Source of the DNA: Prosthecobacter sp.
Lineage (GTDB): Bacteria; Verrucomicrobiota; Verrucomicrobiia; Verrucomicrobiales; Verrucomicrobiaceae
Assembly: GCA_019186985.1 (NCBI GenBank)
Contig: JABARQ010000013.1
Coordinates: forward strand, 214,176 to 278,175
Length of the DNA stretch: 64,000 nucleotides
Reading direction: 5' to 3'
The number at the start of each line of letters is the position of its first letter. Position 1 is the stretch's first letter. Positions 30,501-35,610 of this stretch are shown piece after piece. A model generated the notes under the pieces. The model was given only the letters and a program-made list of their open reading frames with translations. It made no database searches and was not told the DNA's origin. A program made the translations under genes and the position numbers.

Positions 30501-33500
30501 AACATCATCTTTGACGGCAACAACACCTCCCTCATCCTGAGGGTCGGCAACGACAGCTGGACGGTCGGCACCACCGCCACCTTCAACAACAACATCGTCC
30601 TGGGTGACAACGTCTCCGTGGCGACCATCAACTATGACAGGGCGGGCGGCTCCATCAGCAGCCGCACGATGATCCTGAACAACCTGACCTTCGGCAGCAA
30701 CGAAGGGGACAACGGTCAGGTGCTCAGGCTGCTCGGTCCGACCAACACCAACTCCGCCGGCTTCTGGCGCATCCAGTTCAACGGCACGACGACCCTGAAC
30801 GGCCGTTCCGCCATCGCCGTGGAAAACAACTACAGCGGCGGCGCCAACGACGCCTTCCTCATGGGCAAGGTCACCGGCACGGGCATGCTGATCAAGGGCC
30901 CGAGCGACAGCCGCACCCGCACCCTCTTCCTGCAGAACGTCTCCAGCTTCAACGACTGGAGCGGTGGCACCGTCCTTCAGGGCGGCACCCTGCAGGTCTT
31001 TGCCAAGGCCACCAACGTGGCGGCGAACGCCAACAGCAACATCACCGCCGGCGGCATCGGCACGGGTGACATCACCCTCATGCAGGGCACCCTCGACCTT
31101 CGCGTTGACAACGACGTGGGCGCCGCCGCAGACACCAACCTGGAGCGCACCCTCTTCATCGGCACCGGAGGCACCCTGCCAAACGTGTTCGTGAACGGCA
31201 ACTCCATCATCAACGTCGACCGCACCGGCCTTGTCGCCGCAGGCACCACGAAGACCATCGTGCTCGGCAACCTGACCGTCGGCCAGCAGTACTTCACCGT
31301 GAACGGTGGCAACAGCTACGGCCTTGAATTCCAGGGCACGACGAGCCTTCTGGGCAGCCCGCACATCAACAACTCGACCGACCTCGTCTTGAACGGAGCG
31401 ATCAGCACCGGAGGCGGTGAAGTGGTGTTCAACAAGAACAATGTCGGCACCCTCTGGATCAACAGCGCCAACTCCACCCTCACCGGCCCGACCTATGTGA
31501 ACGCCGGCCTGCTCGCCTTCGGCAACCGCGTCGCCAGCAGCAATACGGCCCACCTGGGCTCCGGCACGATCTACGTCAATCCGGGCGCCAGCGTCCGGGT
31601 CAACAACGTCGCCAACGTCGGTGCAGGTGGCATCAGGCTTTACGGCACCCAGTATGCCCCGGCGGTCTTCCGCTCGGTGGGAGCCTTCACCCAGGCCCAG
31701 TACGCCTCCATGATCCAGTCCTACACGCCTGAGACCAACCAGGTGCTCATGCTGGCCCTGGAAGCCAACAACGCCAACGCCCTGAACCTCAGCAGCCTGG
31801 CCAACGGACGGCTCTATCTGGGTGCCAACGGTGACCGCACCTACAACGCACCCACCCTGAGCCCCGGCCTTGCCAACCTGGACCACAGCGTCATCGGCGG
31901 CACCAGCACCAACCCCGTCTACCGCTTCTCCCATCAGAGCGGAGCCACCCTTACCGTTGCGCTCAGCAGTGGCGGCAACCTGTCCGACGTGGGTGGTCCG
32001 ACAGATGTGCAGATCGGTTCCCAGGCCATCCTCGGCCCGAACGGCAACTGGGGCAGCAACGGCTTTGTCTACTTCCAGAACCAGAACACCTACACCGGCC
32101 AGACTGTGGTTGGGCGTTCCACCACGCTGCGTTTCAACACGACCATGGCGGCTGCAGACGCCGCAGGGCCTCTTGGCAGCAATGCCAGCGCCACCATTGA
32201 TGTTTATGGCGGCCTGCGCTTCGAAGGCACGGGCAGCCTGCGCAGTGCGGTGACCCCCACCTCGCACTTCTACACCAACCTCCGCCTGCATCCGACCAGC
32301 ACCCTGACTCTTCAGGACATGACCGCCACGGGTGCCGGCTCCAATCGCTGGGAGGACGGCGTCGGCATCCAGCTTGATGGCTCCGCCCTCGTTGCTGAAG
32401 CCACCAATAACGCCGACAACAATGCCGAAACGGTGGGTGACCTCACCTTTGACCGTGGCTCCCGCGTCTACCTGACGCAGGAAGGCACGGGTGACGCCTT
32501 CCTCACCGTCAACTCCCTGACACGTGCCGCCGCTGGCTCTGGCGCTGGCACGGGGCGTGGCACCCTGGTGTTCACCACCTCCAACACCGCCACCTTCGGT
32601 GCCGCCGCCACGGCGGGCGTCGCCCAGACCCAGTTCAAGTTCACCACCGCCCCGGCCACCTCGGCCGTCTCCACCATCACGGGCATGCTTCCCGGCTACT
32701 ACATGGAAAGCAACGGCAACCGCTTCGTGAAGGTCGGTGCCAACGGTGTAACGCCGGTCATTGACGGCGACATGGTGGCCATGCCTTCCGGCGCTGGCCT
32801 GGGCACGGAAGTGGTTAACATCACCGCCACTACCAGCATGGGTGCCTTTGAAACCAGCATCTACGCCCTGCGCGGCGGCGCCTTCACCCTCAACAGCCCG
32901 ACCGGTGCCAACAATGACGCCACCGTCATCCTGGGCGGCAGCGGTTCAGACATTGGCTCCGTGGCAAGCTTCGGCGCCTTCACCATCAACCCGAACCTGA
33001 AGTTCGGCGCGGACGGCTCCAACGAGGCCCTGTTCTACACCGGCAGCACCCTGACGGTGAACGGATTCATCACCGCCGGCAGCATCACCAAGTTCGGCAC
33101 CGGTGGCACCCTGGTCATCGCCAATGATCAGAGCGACGCCGCCCGCGGCACCGGCAACGGCTACTCCGGCGGCTGGGTCGTCAATGAAGGCGCCCTGCAG
33201 TTCGGCCAGTTCGGTTCAGGCGGCAACGCCACGGCAGGCAACACCATCGTGCTCAACGGCAGCCAGGCCGGCTCCGCCCAGCTCAACCTGCGTGCCCAGC
33301 CCTCCGACACGCTGCTGAACTATTCCTACACCTTCGGCCGCATCACGGCGGTGGACTTTGCGACGATCGACTGGGATCCAGGTGCTGACAACCGCGTCCA
33401 CAGCATCTCGGAAATCGAGATCCAGCAGTCGGGCGGCATTGGCAATGATGCCACCAACGGCACCATGGACGCCTACCTGCGCGTCGCCAACAACCGCCTG

Positions 33501-35510
33501 CGCACCATCCTCTCCGCCGGTGACCTGATCATGACCAGCAACGGCATTCTGAATGTCGACACCACGGCGACTCCGACCCACATCACGGGCGGCAGCGGCA
33601 CGAGCACCGCCAGCCTCACCGGCGGCCTGAGCAGCGGCCTCTCCATCGCCTCCCTGACCGGCACCGGACGCCTCACCAAGTGGGGTGACGGAACCCTCTA
33701 CGTCCGCGGTGAAAGCGCCGGCTACAGCGCTCCGGTCATCATTGACCAGGGTGCCGTGCATGTGACCCACAACGGCTCGCTGGGCACCGGTCCGCTGGTC
33801 ATCAACCGTTACGGCGTGCTTGAAGTCGGCGTGGCCAACTACATCCAGACCAACTCCACCACCACCTACAACGAGGGTTCCGTGGAGCGCTGGAACGTGA
33901 ACAACGCCCGCAGCGGTGCGCTCAACCTTGGCAAGGGCACCCTGCAGATCGCCGCCGACCAGCCGACGACCGACGTGGACGTGACCTTGAACGGCGGTGG
34001 TGTCGAGGCCTTCATCCGCACGGATGACAACATCGGCGCCAACTACAGCGGCGGTGTCCTGCGTGTCCTCAATCCCAACATCAACTTCACGCTGGCCGGC
34101 GACTCCTTCGTCGGTTCCCGCTACTACCTCGGCATGGCCGGCCTGAACATGGGCCAGCAGACCAGCGACAACCGTCCGATGGAAGAATACCTGGCCTCCG
34201 GTGCGATCCTTGAAGTCAAGGGCGTGATCAGCGGCCCGGGCAAGCTGACCAAGGCGGGTTATGACACCGTCATCCTCTCCGGCAGCAACACCTACGAAGG
34301 CGGCACCTTCGTCGAGGGCGGCAAGCTGATGATCGGCAAGGATGACGCCCTGCCGACCAGCACGACGCTGACGACCACCGGCAACGGCGTTCTTGACCTC
34401 AACGGCCAGAACCAGACCGTCGGCGTGCTGACCAACCCCGGCACTCCGGCCACCACGGCGAACGTCACCAGCGGCTTCATCACCAACGCCTCCACCTCGG
34501 TGAAGACCCTGACGGTGGGCAACACGACCACCTCCGACTTCACCTACAGCGGCGTCATCCAGCACAACGTGGCCCTGACCATGGCTGGAACCGGCACGCT
34601 GAGCCTGAACAACGTCAACACCTACTACGGTGCCACCACCCTCACCAACGGCGGCTCCGTGAAGATCGGTGCCAATGGCAACATCGCCGACTCCGTCTGG
34701 CTGAACATCGGCGCGTCCTCCAAGTTTGACGTCTCCGCGAAGACCGCCGGCAACGGCAACTTCACCTTCGACGGCCGTGTCAGCGGCGGCGGCACCTCCA
34801 CCGCCGGCAGCAGCTTCGCCTCGCCCGGCAGCGCCGCGCGCATCGACGCCGCAGGCGGCACCTTCACCATCGGCGACAACGTCGGCGAGGTCTCCAAGGT
34901 CGGCTTCCTGGCTCCTGGCGGCAACAGCACCTCCAGCATCGCCAGCGCGGGCAACCAGATCGGTCACGTCTATGTGAACGGCAACCTGACGGTCTCGGGC
35001 CCGGTCACCGGCTCCCCGAACAACAACACCGTGGACCGCGTGCAGATGCAGCTGAACGGCGCGACGGCCAACGCCGGCTGGCTTGACCCGATGTGGGACG
35101 GCACCACGAGCTGGCTGGTCGCCAACGCTCCGGACTACCTCAACGGCGCCCAGGGCACGATCAACAACCACGACTATGTGAACGTCTCCGGCGACATGGC
35201 GCTCAACCACTACGGACGTGTGGTGGTCAGCAACTTCGACACCTACACGCCCGTCTATGGTGATGTGTTCAACCTCTTCGACTGGACCACCCTGACGGCT
35301 CCTGGCTTCGATGCCGGCAGCACCCAGTATGCCGGCGGCACCTCGGTCTTCGACCTCCAGCTGCCCAACCTCAGCGCCTACAACCTCCTGTGGGACACCT
35401 CGCTCTTCATGACCTACGGAACGCTGGTCGTGGTGCCCGAGCCGGGACGTGCGCTCCTGATGCTCCTCGGCCTGATGGCGCTCTTCATGCGCCGCCGCCG
35501 CCAGGACTGA
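15582..35510 (+). CDS. Giant autotransporter-associated beta-strand repeat protein with PEP-CTERM anchor
   Basis: 6,642 residues in one uninterrupted frame. A long basic N-region and hydrophobic core (ISSVLLVQFALWSVQV, about residues 27-42) form an extended signal peptide with likely cleavage after NGA. The body is built of beta-helix-type repeats of the autotransporter-associated family: about 22 recognisable units of the form (T/I)KxGxGxLxLxG...YxGxTxVxxGxLxxG, for example KEGAGRLLISNAANTYDG near 16614 and TKAGYDTVILSGSNTYEG near 34248. Larger modules of about 500 residues recur (separate entries). I found no cysteine on reading the translation. The C-terminus is VPEPG, a hydrophobic helix and RRRRQD, an exosortase sorting signal, instead of an outer-membrane barrel. 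Expected location: outside the cell, as adhesin, sheath or matrix protein. ATG 15582 is the only start before the signal peptide. Confidence 0.92.
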   Translation: MKTSNPNKLRHDSVFRQLRRPVWKKAISSVLLVQFALWSVQVNGATGTWILNNSGNWTGTPANWEGGVIPNAAGDIAVFRNEITATRTVTLNAPITLGGMRVGDILGGSVYTFAGTNALIMDSGGAGNAFINLYNNSTNNFQTPLTLNSNTDLNAYTGTIDINGASSAQVVVTGSGNIIKNGAGQVRINGTLTGYSGNFVHNLGTLAIGGANGAAINLGTGTGGITLNGSGSADRTVLQFRNNGTGNNGTIQVQGNNQVTVQGAVTIYTDSNYVTGTNTGNTFELNDLVMNGGLLQTTGANSYGLRVAGTTYLNGQTNVFFPSSAQLTLAGVIDDGLASRSLVKEGAGRLLISNAANTYDGVTAVKNGILQLGAGANLGGGVTYVNGGVLVPDNKAALDAVSTNGLELVGQLGTSRYSLGAIGISQNYGAIDATNNVAVNVPAAGIALAVDNIAGNVTNDIDLSKVGNAGDGNRVWLSNVIGADRAFEGVVMPSSDGSIRMTSGGNTLIISGAGNRLGGASSTANLIFGYDHANPMIFNGTAIVQMTGGTVSVRTNNDTTGNVIVNRGVTANINGTITTPLGTGPVIGLGGTISTDNTSAAKFGNTSFTLFGGSTLLLDNSAVATANADRRLDPATDISLTSSTLRLLGDGGAATVSSQAIDDLSYAGGNTLSIDTDAATAGRLTTLTLNTLTRTGNGTLNIRNTANTATTLGTSTGTQKLIITSAPTVTNGMIGANIALWGGANLNDGGTPLFATYDATHGVQAASFTLNNTLTGATTASVVNYDATAYTGAGASVQALRIRSTANTHTFNASSAMTLGAAAGVGQGAGLFLAHTANNGITHTTSFNFGSQEGMIYAATTGGGSGVITLSGVLSGSNGITRFGDGILSLTGQNTFTGALNLNSGETRLSQGAAGLPTDAIAKDVNLWGGSVYLQTGSARYQTNLVVRDDVRIGNVNVSASGFNNLVVEPRVGSTAPTQVRVQAQAGSNITTVYGSLVLNNDAQFSIQHVLQVNGGLTGTGRFDKFYKERLIVTGDSSGYSGAITSYAGSMTSYNTGSAPFGTGAITLNPGAAITLANSNNLSSGQLTMNSDRGGISGIGMLYVADPLTSLPSFTINTTAPWATGLGIGSVSFSQDIDLAALATSWGGLGDVYLGAALGYTGIFTGSLSPASGSRYLLGTQQGTLRVAVPLGGSNTIVSGISMTGDSSRADQTVNNSGGVLQFDVLQNHTGGTIINPGPTVRFSARDALAGTGDITLAGGSFRVDSGSGQNRAIVPMTISNNLIFTADTTLQMENSAYDARLGGTLALAPGSTGVVRTFSIGTDQTGGDVNNAGMVWIDGGITDGVGGSGNHFVKGGLGTLFFNGVNTYTGSTTLAGGLIGVNQDSDWGQTSLINMVNGGIAVWENSFTTSRNYHIHGSNGYFDIAGGLTLTQDPSSVIDGGNSLMKRGLGTMVLNGQNSIIGLFVADGVLQVNNQLALGDPATTSSFSFGSDQLLGGAGTNTRYMGGTARINFTGSTNRGAVFNNNGNTNTSGGIDITSGNTFTMNGVFSQGTELDFGFKTGPGTLITTGANTMRGFAMTNGVWQFANVAPWANSTATATDSTIIEMMGGTIRALNTTAAVALANNTSTTTYNYGGGMTLAIGSNTGFSFEFAADNLIRQNQGTLVLQVLGSTTLGGAGATNAARVITTNAVNASLARASALTNGIFAPSLIGATAAGDGFFLENDAVTGFKAYSGATNTSLSGVFPNAIADISAEQNLTGENSVYAFRTNSNVLGGTLRIPAVDNVKTGGILINGSNTLSTNLIFDPSSATAPGTGTTGEGLVFVKSGENAVISGNITANAFTKFGNGSLELQGAAIAPSFVSVQAGTLKLGAQGVFGTMNADLRVNGGAALDLNGNNGSFETIESNNRLVGAVARVGGTVKNTSGTPATLNIAGPTTSTYNGTLELNLRLIKQGAGVLTLNGYTSSTPDAGVNTHTGGTDIYGIGTTGGLNINNSTTALGGGNGTTPGDVNLYGGTLGLLFSNGATGVNGTNGQQYNNMVAIFGKDGTAGLTLNVRGPGLVTVNRGTPLSNTQFGVGNIMQVGVLNMSNTTLQVSGGNNYRFRVGGPTNIMGSQAAFQTNSDGPSGIIELYGVISGGTLTKLGDGTIRNLVIGGNANTYTGGTNIIAGDVQVLATTGTPLGSGPVRIYPDGALRIAGNGGVDGSKLTTMSRAGALGAVVIEGNFNPSVLNATNFSSVYNTALQLGEPYFQTALDMNTIGDGRAFLGGGLNGEVAYVAPTLGAGAPDAWNPGVGVYRIAPGTSSFAFSGVDNVLTGSNYLQVGPQRNNFFGAIVNGGNILVMRNANDFTGGTQITKGASIYTELGGRVGGETALGTGDIEVYGTLRIRGAQGSMVNPATGLHYNNIVLRPGGLVGLHEADGTIAIPFIGAGGQGRWADSIGIDLNGGEFRYDGGINMTTTETIGDVTARKRGIITVARNTGASAAQLNVGAISRAERGILTLNYNSGFLGIPVTTPLSYERLTATSIGGLAVTDPGIRSGTTNNGSGVTNGGMVAPWIIDRVTHSFVGYNPTAGDTGFQPLISAASPGAGQISYNQILTGATFTATGSNDIVDVTTAAKTLGANVTMHALRATQNISPTASFNTITLNSGGLIGATNTVTINPTGAVTAGVVSPMTLNFGAGGAGEAFIYNSSTFIIQAQMNAAQGLTKFGAGQLQIHGINPGIGGPVTLHEGTTYIRVPYSLTGSAVGQVLNSQDVIVNSGTLNLQSFNANPAGTATEIASNVQSGQGYFASDIYIQGDAILRNNGQAQYVRIADLTIGNSAGSSAMTGNSSITLELQSGIWVNGTTTLNPEARINGTFSGFSQTSLAGVVTGAGGLIKFGNGATTLMNPANDYAGGTTVWGSTTGTATSTVASTVRGAGTPFGPGDINVMPGGHLRIADNANIASNAVYITSDGYGLGGIGLAHNGVLPSIITTGTPAAGEVKVSSSGPFAGVISLDYGYYSKPLNMASIAGGSWWIGNSQQAETYYFAPTFGAATGGKYLLGGGGNQSGLNFGAVSVSNGRTTLFENLFSGGTAGQVAIEIGAATGDFASTAPAFINGNSGYIALSTRNTGLVGDVRVNTGSVLAIGNNFALGNGRLILNGGTTRSDFGNNNFLNSAVTLNNTVVMQGDMGHNAGDMVLRGPLQLSDVIGAGATRTFNVSAGNFAVRGVVSGVNGSSVIKVGAGNLHLSGANTYGGFTQVTGGFLFAAGDILANQNGPLGNSDSAVILSGGSLRASARMTIDRDLIVNTTGTFDTGVSNRVLMLGGISIASGQALTVGAAGADVAAFRGGQLSLQGVISGTGSVTVGTTAAVPAPSGTVTFGGNSNGYGINTYSGGTTFQSARVQIGGSSYYTGPASNPTTIFSGPFGTGALTFAGGEQNRGTLFESTGGSVTIVNALNAINVAANTSMTFGGNQAITFTRNLDVNSDATLRTRTIAVQNQHAPITFSGNLSASGAAGALIDKTGPGMLILSGANTFATSGTTGIRVTGGVLRVNSDAALGAGTSVILNGGVLSFSESVTTARAVTLAANSHLDVASGKTVTLSAATTGAFTLSKSGEGILMLNGSNTITTLTIGGQPVLDSNVGRYTLGGIVGTTATTGTPFATTAVNLSGGALALVGGASAQALTIPTLTYTAAGAVALNKGATTSQLTLSTALTRGGAPAGYTPALTSVNPGTMYVVPTAFAELGTNEKLMVSAGAPANTATGGGNILTTPSVFVRLQTPGDANFARYDATTGIREHDVTTVTTLAATASANVADISAADVAGAGDIDVQALRTSANITPTDGSTLIRIARGGLIMNGADGVSLSAPVLFGTGAGASLTEAIVYVREGQAAASSISGGITARDFTKTGPGLLEVGGSSNLLNTNNSRLPLVSVQDGTMRFASSGSAFQINNSFRNTAAGDLLGHYALNVNEAGVFDLNGLNLSVAGLTGNGNVRSNIAGAASLSVLNGFGVDVTWSGRITDGAGTVSLIKSGSGVLTLNGFNDHTGGTVVRSGRVTNATGNATPLGRLEAQTVNSLGSGTVTLEGGRLRLNGLNVLNGATNLTEVTDGIDYLRWGNSANGVNITVSATSYANGVLLPLNMTSQIDAVTRNAGINTVTLNAPQLNFTEGNTVIYGGMTVNNDATLRLAGGTVWVGGQFNAAGQDLVKTGSSTLVLYNSAGGASQNQVGSWLVSGGILQARVAEGGANPLGANQTIELNAGSTSYGVALLTDGDGTSLGMRTMTYADTSFRFGSSLPVSSSQFVSGGGSRVQVDRAFLANSSWKTVQINNIEAVGALGSPYVYLIGSNNDSIWVNGSTTFERDLVIQADGGSVTLNGPITGNGTFNRRSNGSTLFINSDNSAGYSGGTFLTGSGRNYFGSFEGAQPTLSNTAKFGSGHIFQGPISMFQINDAGNLVEGQNIYVTGNLSWMAAFSLASDLSLDDVRLRALGLGGVQNSATDYYLKASNPSSAALALGTIYTKPLDMRSIGDGMWFLGSATNGIGANGSYDAATLAPGIGDTYRLGAGGNTLFFGSNGNANILTDVNAGKSASLVVGTPMTVQNMSNLSNGTGTIVLMQGQNYTGSTFINWNSTLESRGTLTTSDIKVYGTLNVAGEAGTLINPNTSTPIPVTLRPGSFVRLDNLSGVLPTSATEGRWGDSTPFNMNNSVLRLQGNPAVEVVEKVGDLNVGRGANRVEVVRGVIGRGTELQTSAINRQNFGTLQFIHNGSQIGSDERVLISTGGTVPTVTNGMVEPWMVSASDQHFLTYNPDLGFTLAGFSRVQGTATQTALVDASSDRLLINGTQTMNGGDVRGYAVRLEADMNLTTASAATNTANRLIIDSGGLIAQSGATRTIQGGLWAGAAGDKELIIYNAGTLNVGILANNTTSGRIKADSITKMGGGTFQILSEQPDFLGDIRIQQGALQLQYTQTIATNITSQMGGAKVGGNNIIFDGNNTSLILRVGNDSWTVGTTATFNNNIVLGDNVSVATINYDRAGGSISSRTMILNNLTFGSNEGDNGQVLRLLGPTNTNSAGFWRIQFNGTTTLNGRSAIAVENNYSGGANDAFLMGKVTGTGMLIKGPSDSRTRTLFLQNVSSFNDWSGGTVLQGGTLQVFAKATNVAANANSNITAGGIGTGDITLMQGTLDLRVDNDVGAAADTNLERTLFIGTGGTLPNVFVNGNSIINVDRTGLVAAGTTKTIVLGNLTVGQQYFTVNGGNSYGLEFQGTTSLLGSPHINNSTDLVLNGAISTGGGEVVFNKNNVGTLWINSANSTLTGPTYVNAGLLAFGNRVASSNTAHLGSGTIYVNPGASVRVNNVANVGAGGIRLYGTQYAPAVFRSVGAFTQAQYASMIQSYTPETNQVLMLALEANNANALNLSSLANGRLYLGANGDRTYNAPTLSPGLANLDHSVIGGTSTNPVYRFSHQSGATLTVALSSGGNLSDVGGPTDVQIGSQAILGPNGNWGSNGFVYFQNQNTYTGQTVVGRSTTLRFNTTMAAADAAGPLGSNASATIDVYGGLRFEGTGSLRSAVTPTSHFYTNLRLHPTSTLTLQDMTATGAGSNRWEDGVGIQLDGSALVAEATNNADNNAETVGDLTFDRGSRVYLTQEGTGDAFLTVNSLTRAAAGSGAGTGRGTLVFTTSNTATFGAAATAGVAQTQFKFTTAPATSAVSTITGMLPGYYMESNGNRFVKVGANGVTPVIDGDMVAMPSGAGLGTEVVNITATTSMGAFETSIYALRGGAFTLNSPTGANNDATVILGGSGSDIGSVASFGAFTINPNLKFGADGSNEALFYTGSTLTVNGFITAGSITKFGTGGTLVIANDQSDAARGTGNGYSGGWVVNEGALQFGQFGSGGNATAGNTIVLNGSQAGSAQLNLRAQPSDTLLNYSYTFGRITAVDFATIDWDPGADNRVHSISEIEIQQSGGIGNDATNGTMDAYLRVANNRLRTILSAGDLIMTSNGILNVDTTATPTHITGGSGTSTASLTGGLSSGLSIASLTGTGRLTKWGDGTLYVRGESAGYSAPVIIDQGAVHVTHNGSLGTGPLVINRYGVLEVGVANYIQTNSTTTYNEGSVERWNVNNARSGALNLGKGTLQIAADQPTTDVDVTLNGGGVEAFIRTDDNIGANYSGGVLRVLNPNINFTLAGDSFVGSRYYLGMAGLNMGQQTSDNRPMEEYLASGAILEVKGVISGPGKLTKAGYDTVILSGSNTYEGGTFVEGGKLMIGKDDALPTSTTLTTTGNGVLDLNGQNQTVGVLTNPGTPATTANVTSGFITNASTSVKTLTVGNTTTSDFTYSGVIQHNVALTMAGTGTLSLNNVNTYYGATTLTNGGSVKIGANGNIADSVWLNIGASSKFDVSAKTAGNGNFTFDGRVSGGGTSTAGSSFASPGSAARIDAAGGTFTIGDNVGEVSKVGFLAPGGNSTSSIASAGNQIGHVYVNGNLTVSGPVTGSPNNNTVDRVQMQLNGATANAGWLDPMWDGTTSWLVANAPDYLNGAQGTINNHDYVNVSGDMALNHYGRVVVSNFDTYTPVYGDVFNLFDWTTLTAPGFDAGSTQYAGGTSVFDLQLPNLSAYNLLWDTSLFMTYGTLVVVPEPGRALLMLLGLMALFMRRRRQD
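17750..18245 (+). repeat. Module D: C-terminal-type half module in the giant gene
   Basis: Encodes VTNGMIGANIALWGG, then VQALRIRSTANTHTF near 17970 and ends in ITRFGDGILSLTG near 18215. The order of motifs (GMI-W, ALR, EGMIY, TRFGxGxLxLxG) matches the last third of modules A, B and C, although sequence identity is low. Confidence 0.55.
18780..19190 (+). repeat. Front-type partial module in the giant gene
   Basis: Encodes GGISGIGMLYVADPL, then IDLAALATSWGGLGDVYLG and GSRYLLGTQQGTLRV. The order (description of a first element, D-L-A/M-x-x-x-I/W-G-D-G-x-x-x-L-G, then YxLGxxxGxL) matches the first third of modules A, B and C. No middle or end part follows here. Confidence 0.5.
20680..21150 (+). 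repeat. Module E: C-terminal-type half module in the giant gene
   Basis: Encodes ALTNGIFAPSLIGATAAGDG, then SVYAFRTNSNVLGGTLRI near 20877, a TTGEGLVFVKSGE segment, and ends in AFTKFGNGSLELQG near 21110. It keeps the same motif order as modules D, F and the ends of A, B and C. Confidence 0.6.
22190..23760 (+). repeat. Supermodule A (complete) in the giant gene
   Basis: About 525 residues with three parts. Front: LDMNTIGDGRAFLGGGLNG then YRIAPGTSSFAF. Middle: GDIEVYGTLRIRGAQGSMVN, LRPGGLVGLHEADG, GRWADSIGIDLNGGEF, TETIGDVTARKRGIITV. End: NGGMVAPWIIDRVTHSFVGY, TMHALRATQNISP, then AEGLTKFG-like LTKFGAGQLQIHG. The same order and key words recur in B and C. Confidence 0.7.
24380..24800 (+). repeat. 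Front-type partial module in the giant gene
   Basis: Encodes GHLRIADNANIASNAVYI, GYGLGGIGLAHNGVLP, LNMASIAGGSWWIGNSQQ, YYFAPTFGAATGGKYLLGGG. This corresponds to the first third of modules A, B and C, without the middle and end parts. Confidence 0.6.
26740..27290 (+). repeat. Module F: C-terminal-type half module in the giant gene
   Basis: Encodes VFVRLQTPGDANFARYDATT near 26865, IDVQALRTSANITP near 27027, a TEAIVYVREGQ segment and DFTKTGPGLLEVGG near 27254. Motif order matches the last third of modules A, B and C. Confidence 0.6.
28970..30390 (+). repeat. Supermodule B (complete) in the giant gene
   Basis: About 475 residues. Front: KPLDMRSIGDGMWFLGSATN and YRLGAGGNTLFFG. Middle: SDIKVYGTLNVAGEAGTLIN, LRPGSFVRLDNLSG, GRWGDSTPFNMNNSVL, EKVGDLNVGRGANRVEV. 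End: NGMVEPWMVSASDQHFLTY near 29907, GYAVRLEADMNLTT near 30098, SITKMGGGTFQILS near 30340. Colinear with A and C. Confidence 0.7.
31630..33130 (+). repeat. Supermodule C (complete) in the giant gene
   Basis: About 500 residues. Front: LNLSSLANGRLYLGANGD and YRFSHQSGATLTV. Middle: ATIDVYGGLRFEGTGSLRSA, LHPTSTLTLQDMTA, NRWEDGVGIQLDGSAL, ETVGDLTFDRGSRVYL. End: GMLPGYYMESNGNRFVKV near 32683, SIYALRGGAFTLNSP near 32857, SITKFGTGGTLVIA near 33082. Colinear with A and B. Confidence 0.7.
35430..35507 (+). other. PEP-CTERM sorting signal
   Basis: Codes for the last 26 residues of the giant protein: VVPEP (P at residue 6619), a hydrophobic helix (residues about 6624-6636, rich in Leu/Met) and a basic end RRRRQD. 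This is the tripartite signal processed by exosortase systems. No exosortase gene is visible in this window. Confidence 0.85.
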
Positions 35511-35537
35511 TGGGCGAAGGCTCCTGATCCATCGTGG

Positions 35538-35568
35538 AACACCACCCGGAAACGGGTGGTGTTCTTGC
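35538..35568. terminator. Rho-independent terminator after the giant gene
   Basis: A perfect 11-bp stem, AACACCACCCG (35538-35548) with CGGGTGGTGTT (35553-35563), closes a GAAA tetraloop and is followed by CTTGCTTTC. It lies 28 bp after the giant gene's stop and faces the convergent reductase gene, so it could serve both. Confidence 0.8.
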
Positions 35569-35610
35569 TTTCAGGCTGTGCCAGGGGAGGCTGCGTGGTG
35601 CCGGGCCGGT

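Noticed and set aside
15582..35510. Repeats as a possible CRISPR array or tandem DNA repeat
   Set aside because: The repeats are coding, diverged and irregular in length, with no constant direct repeat and spacer pattern.
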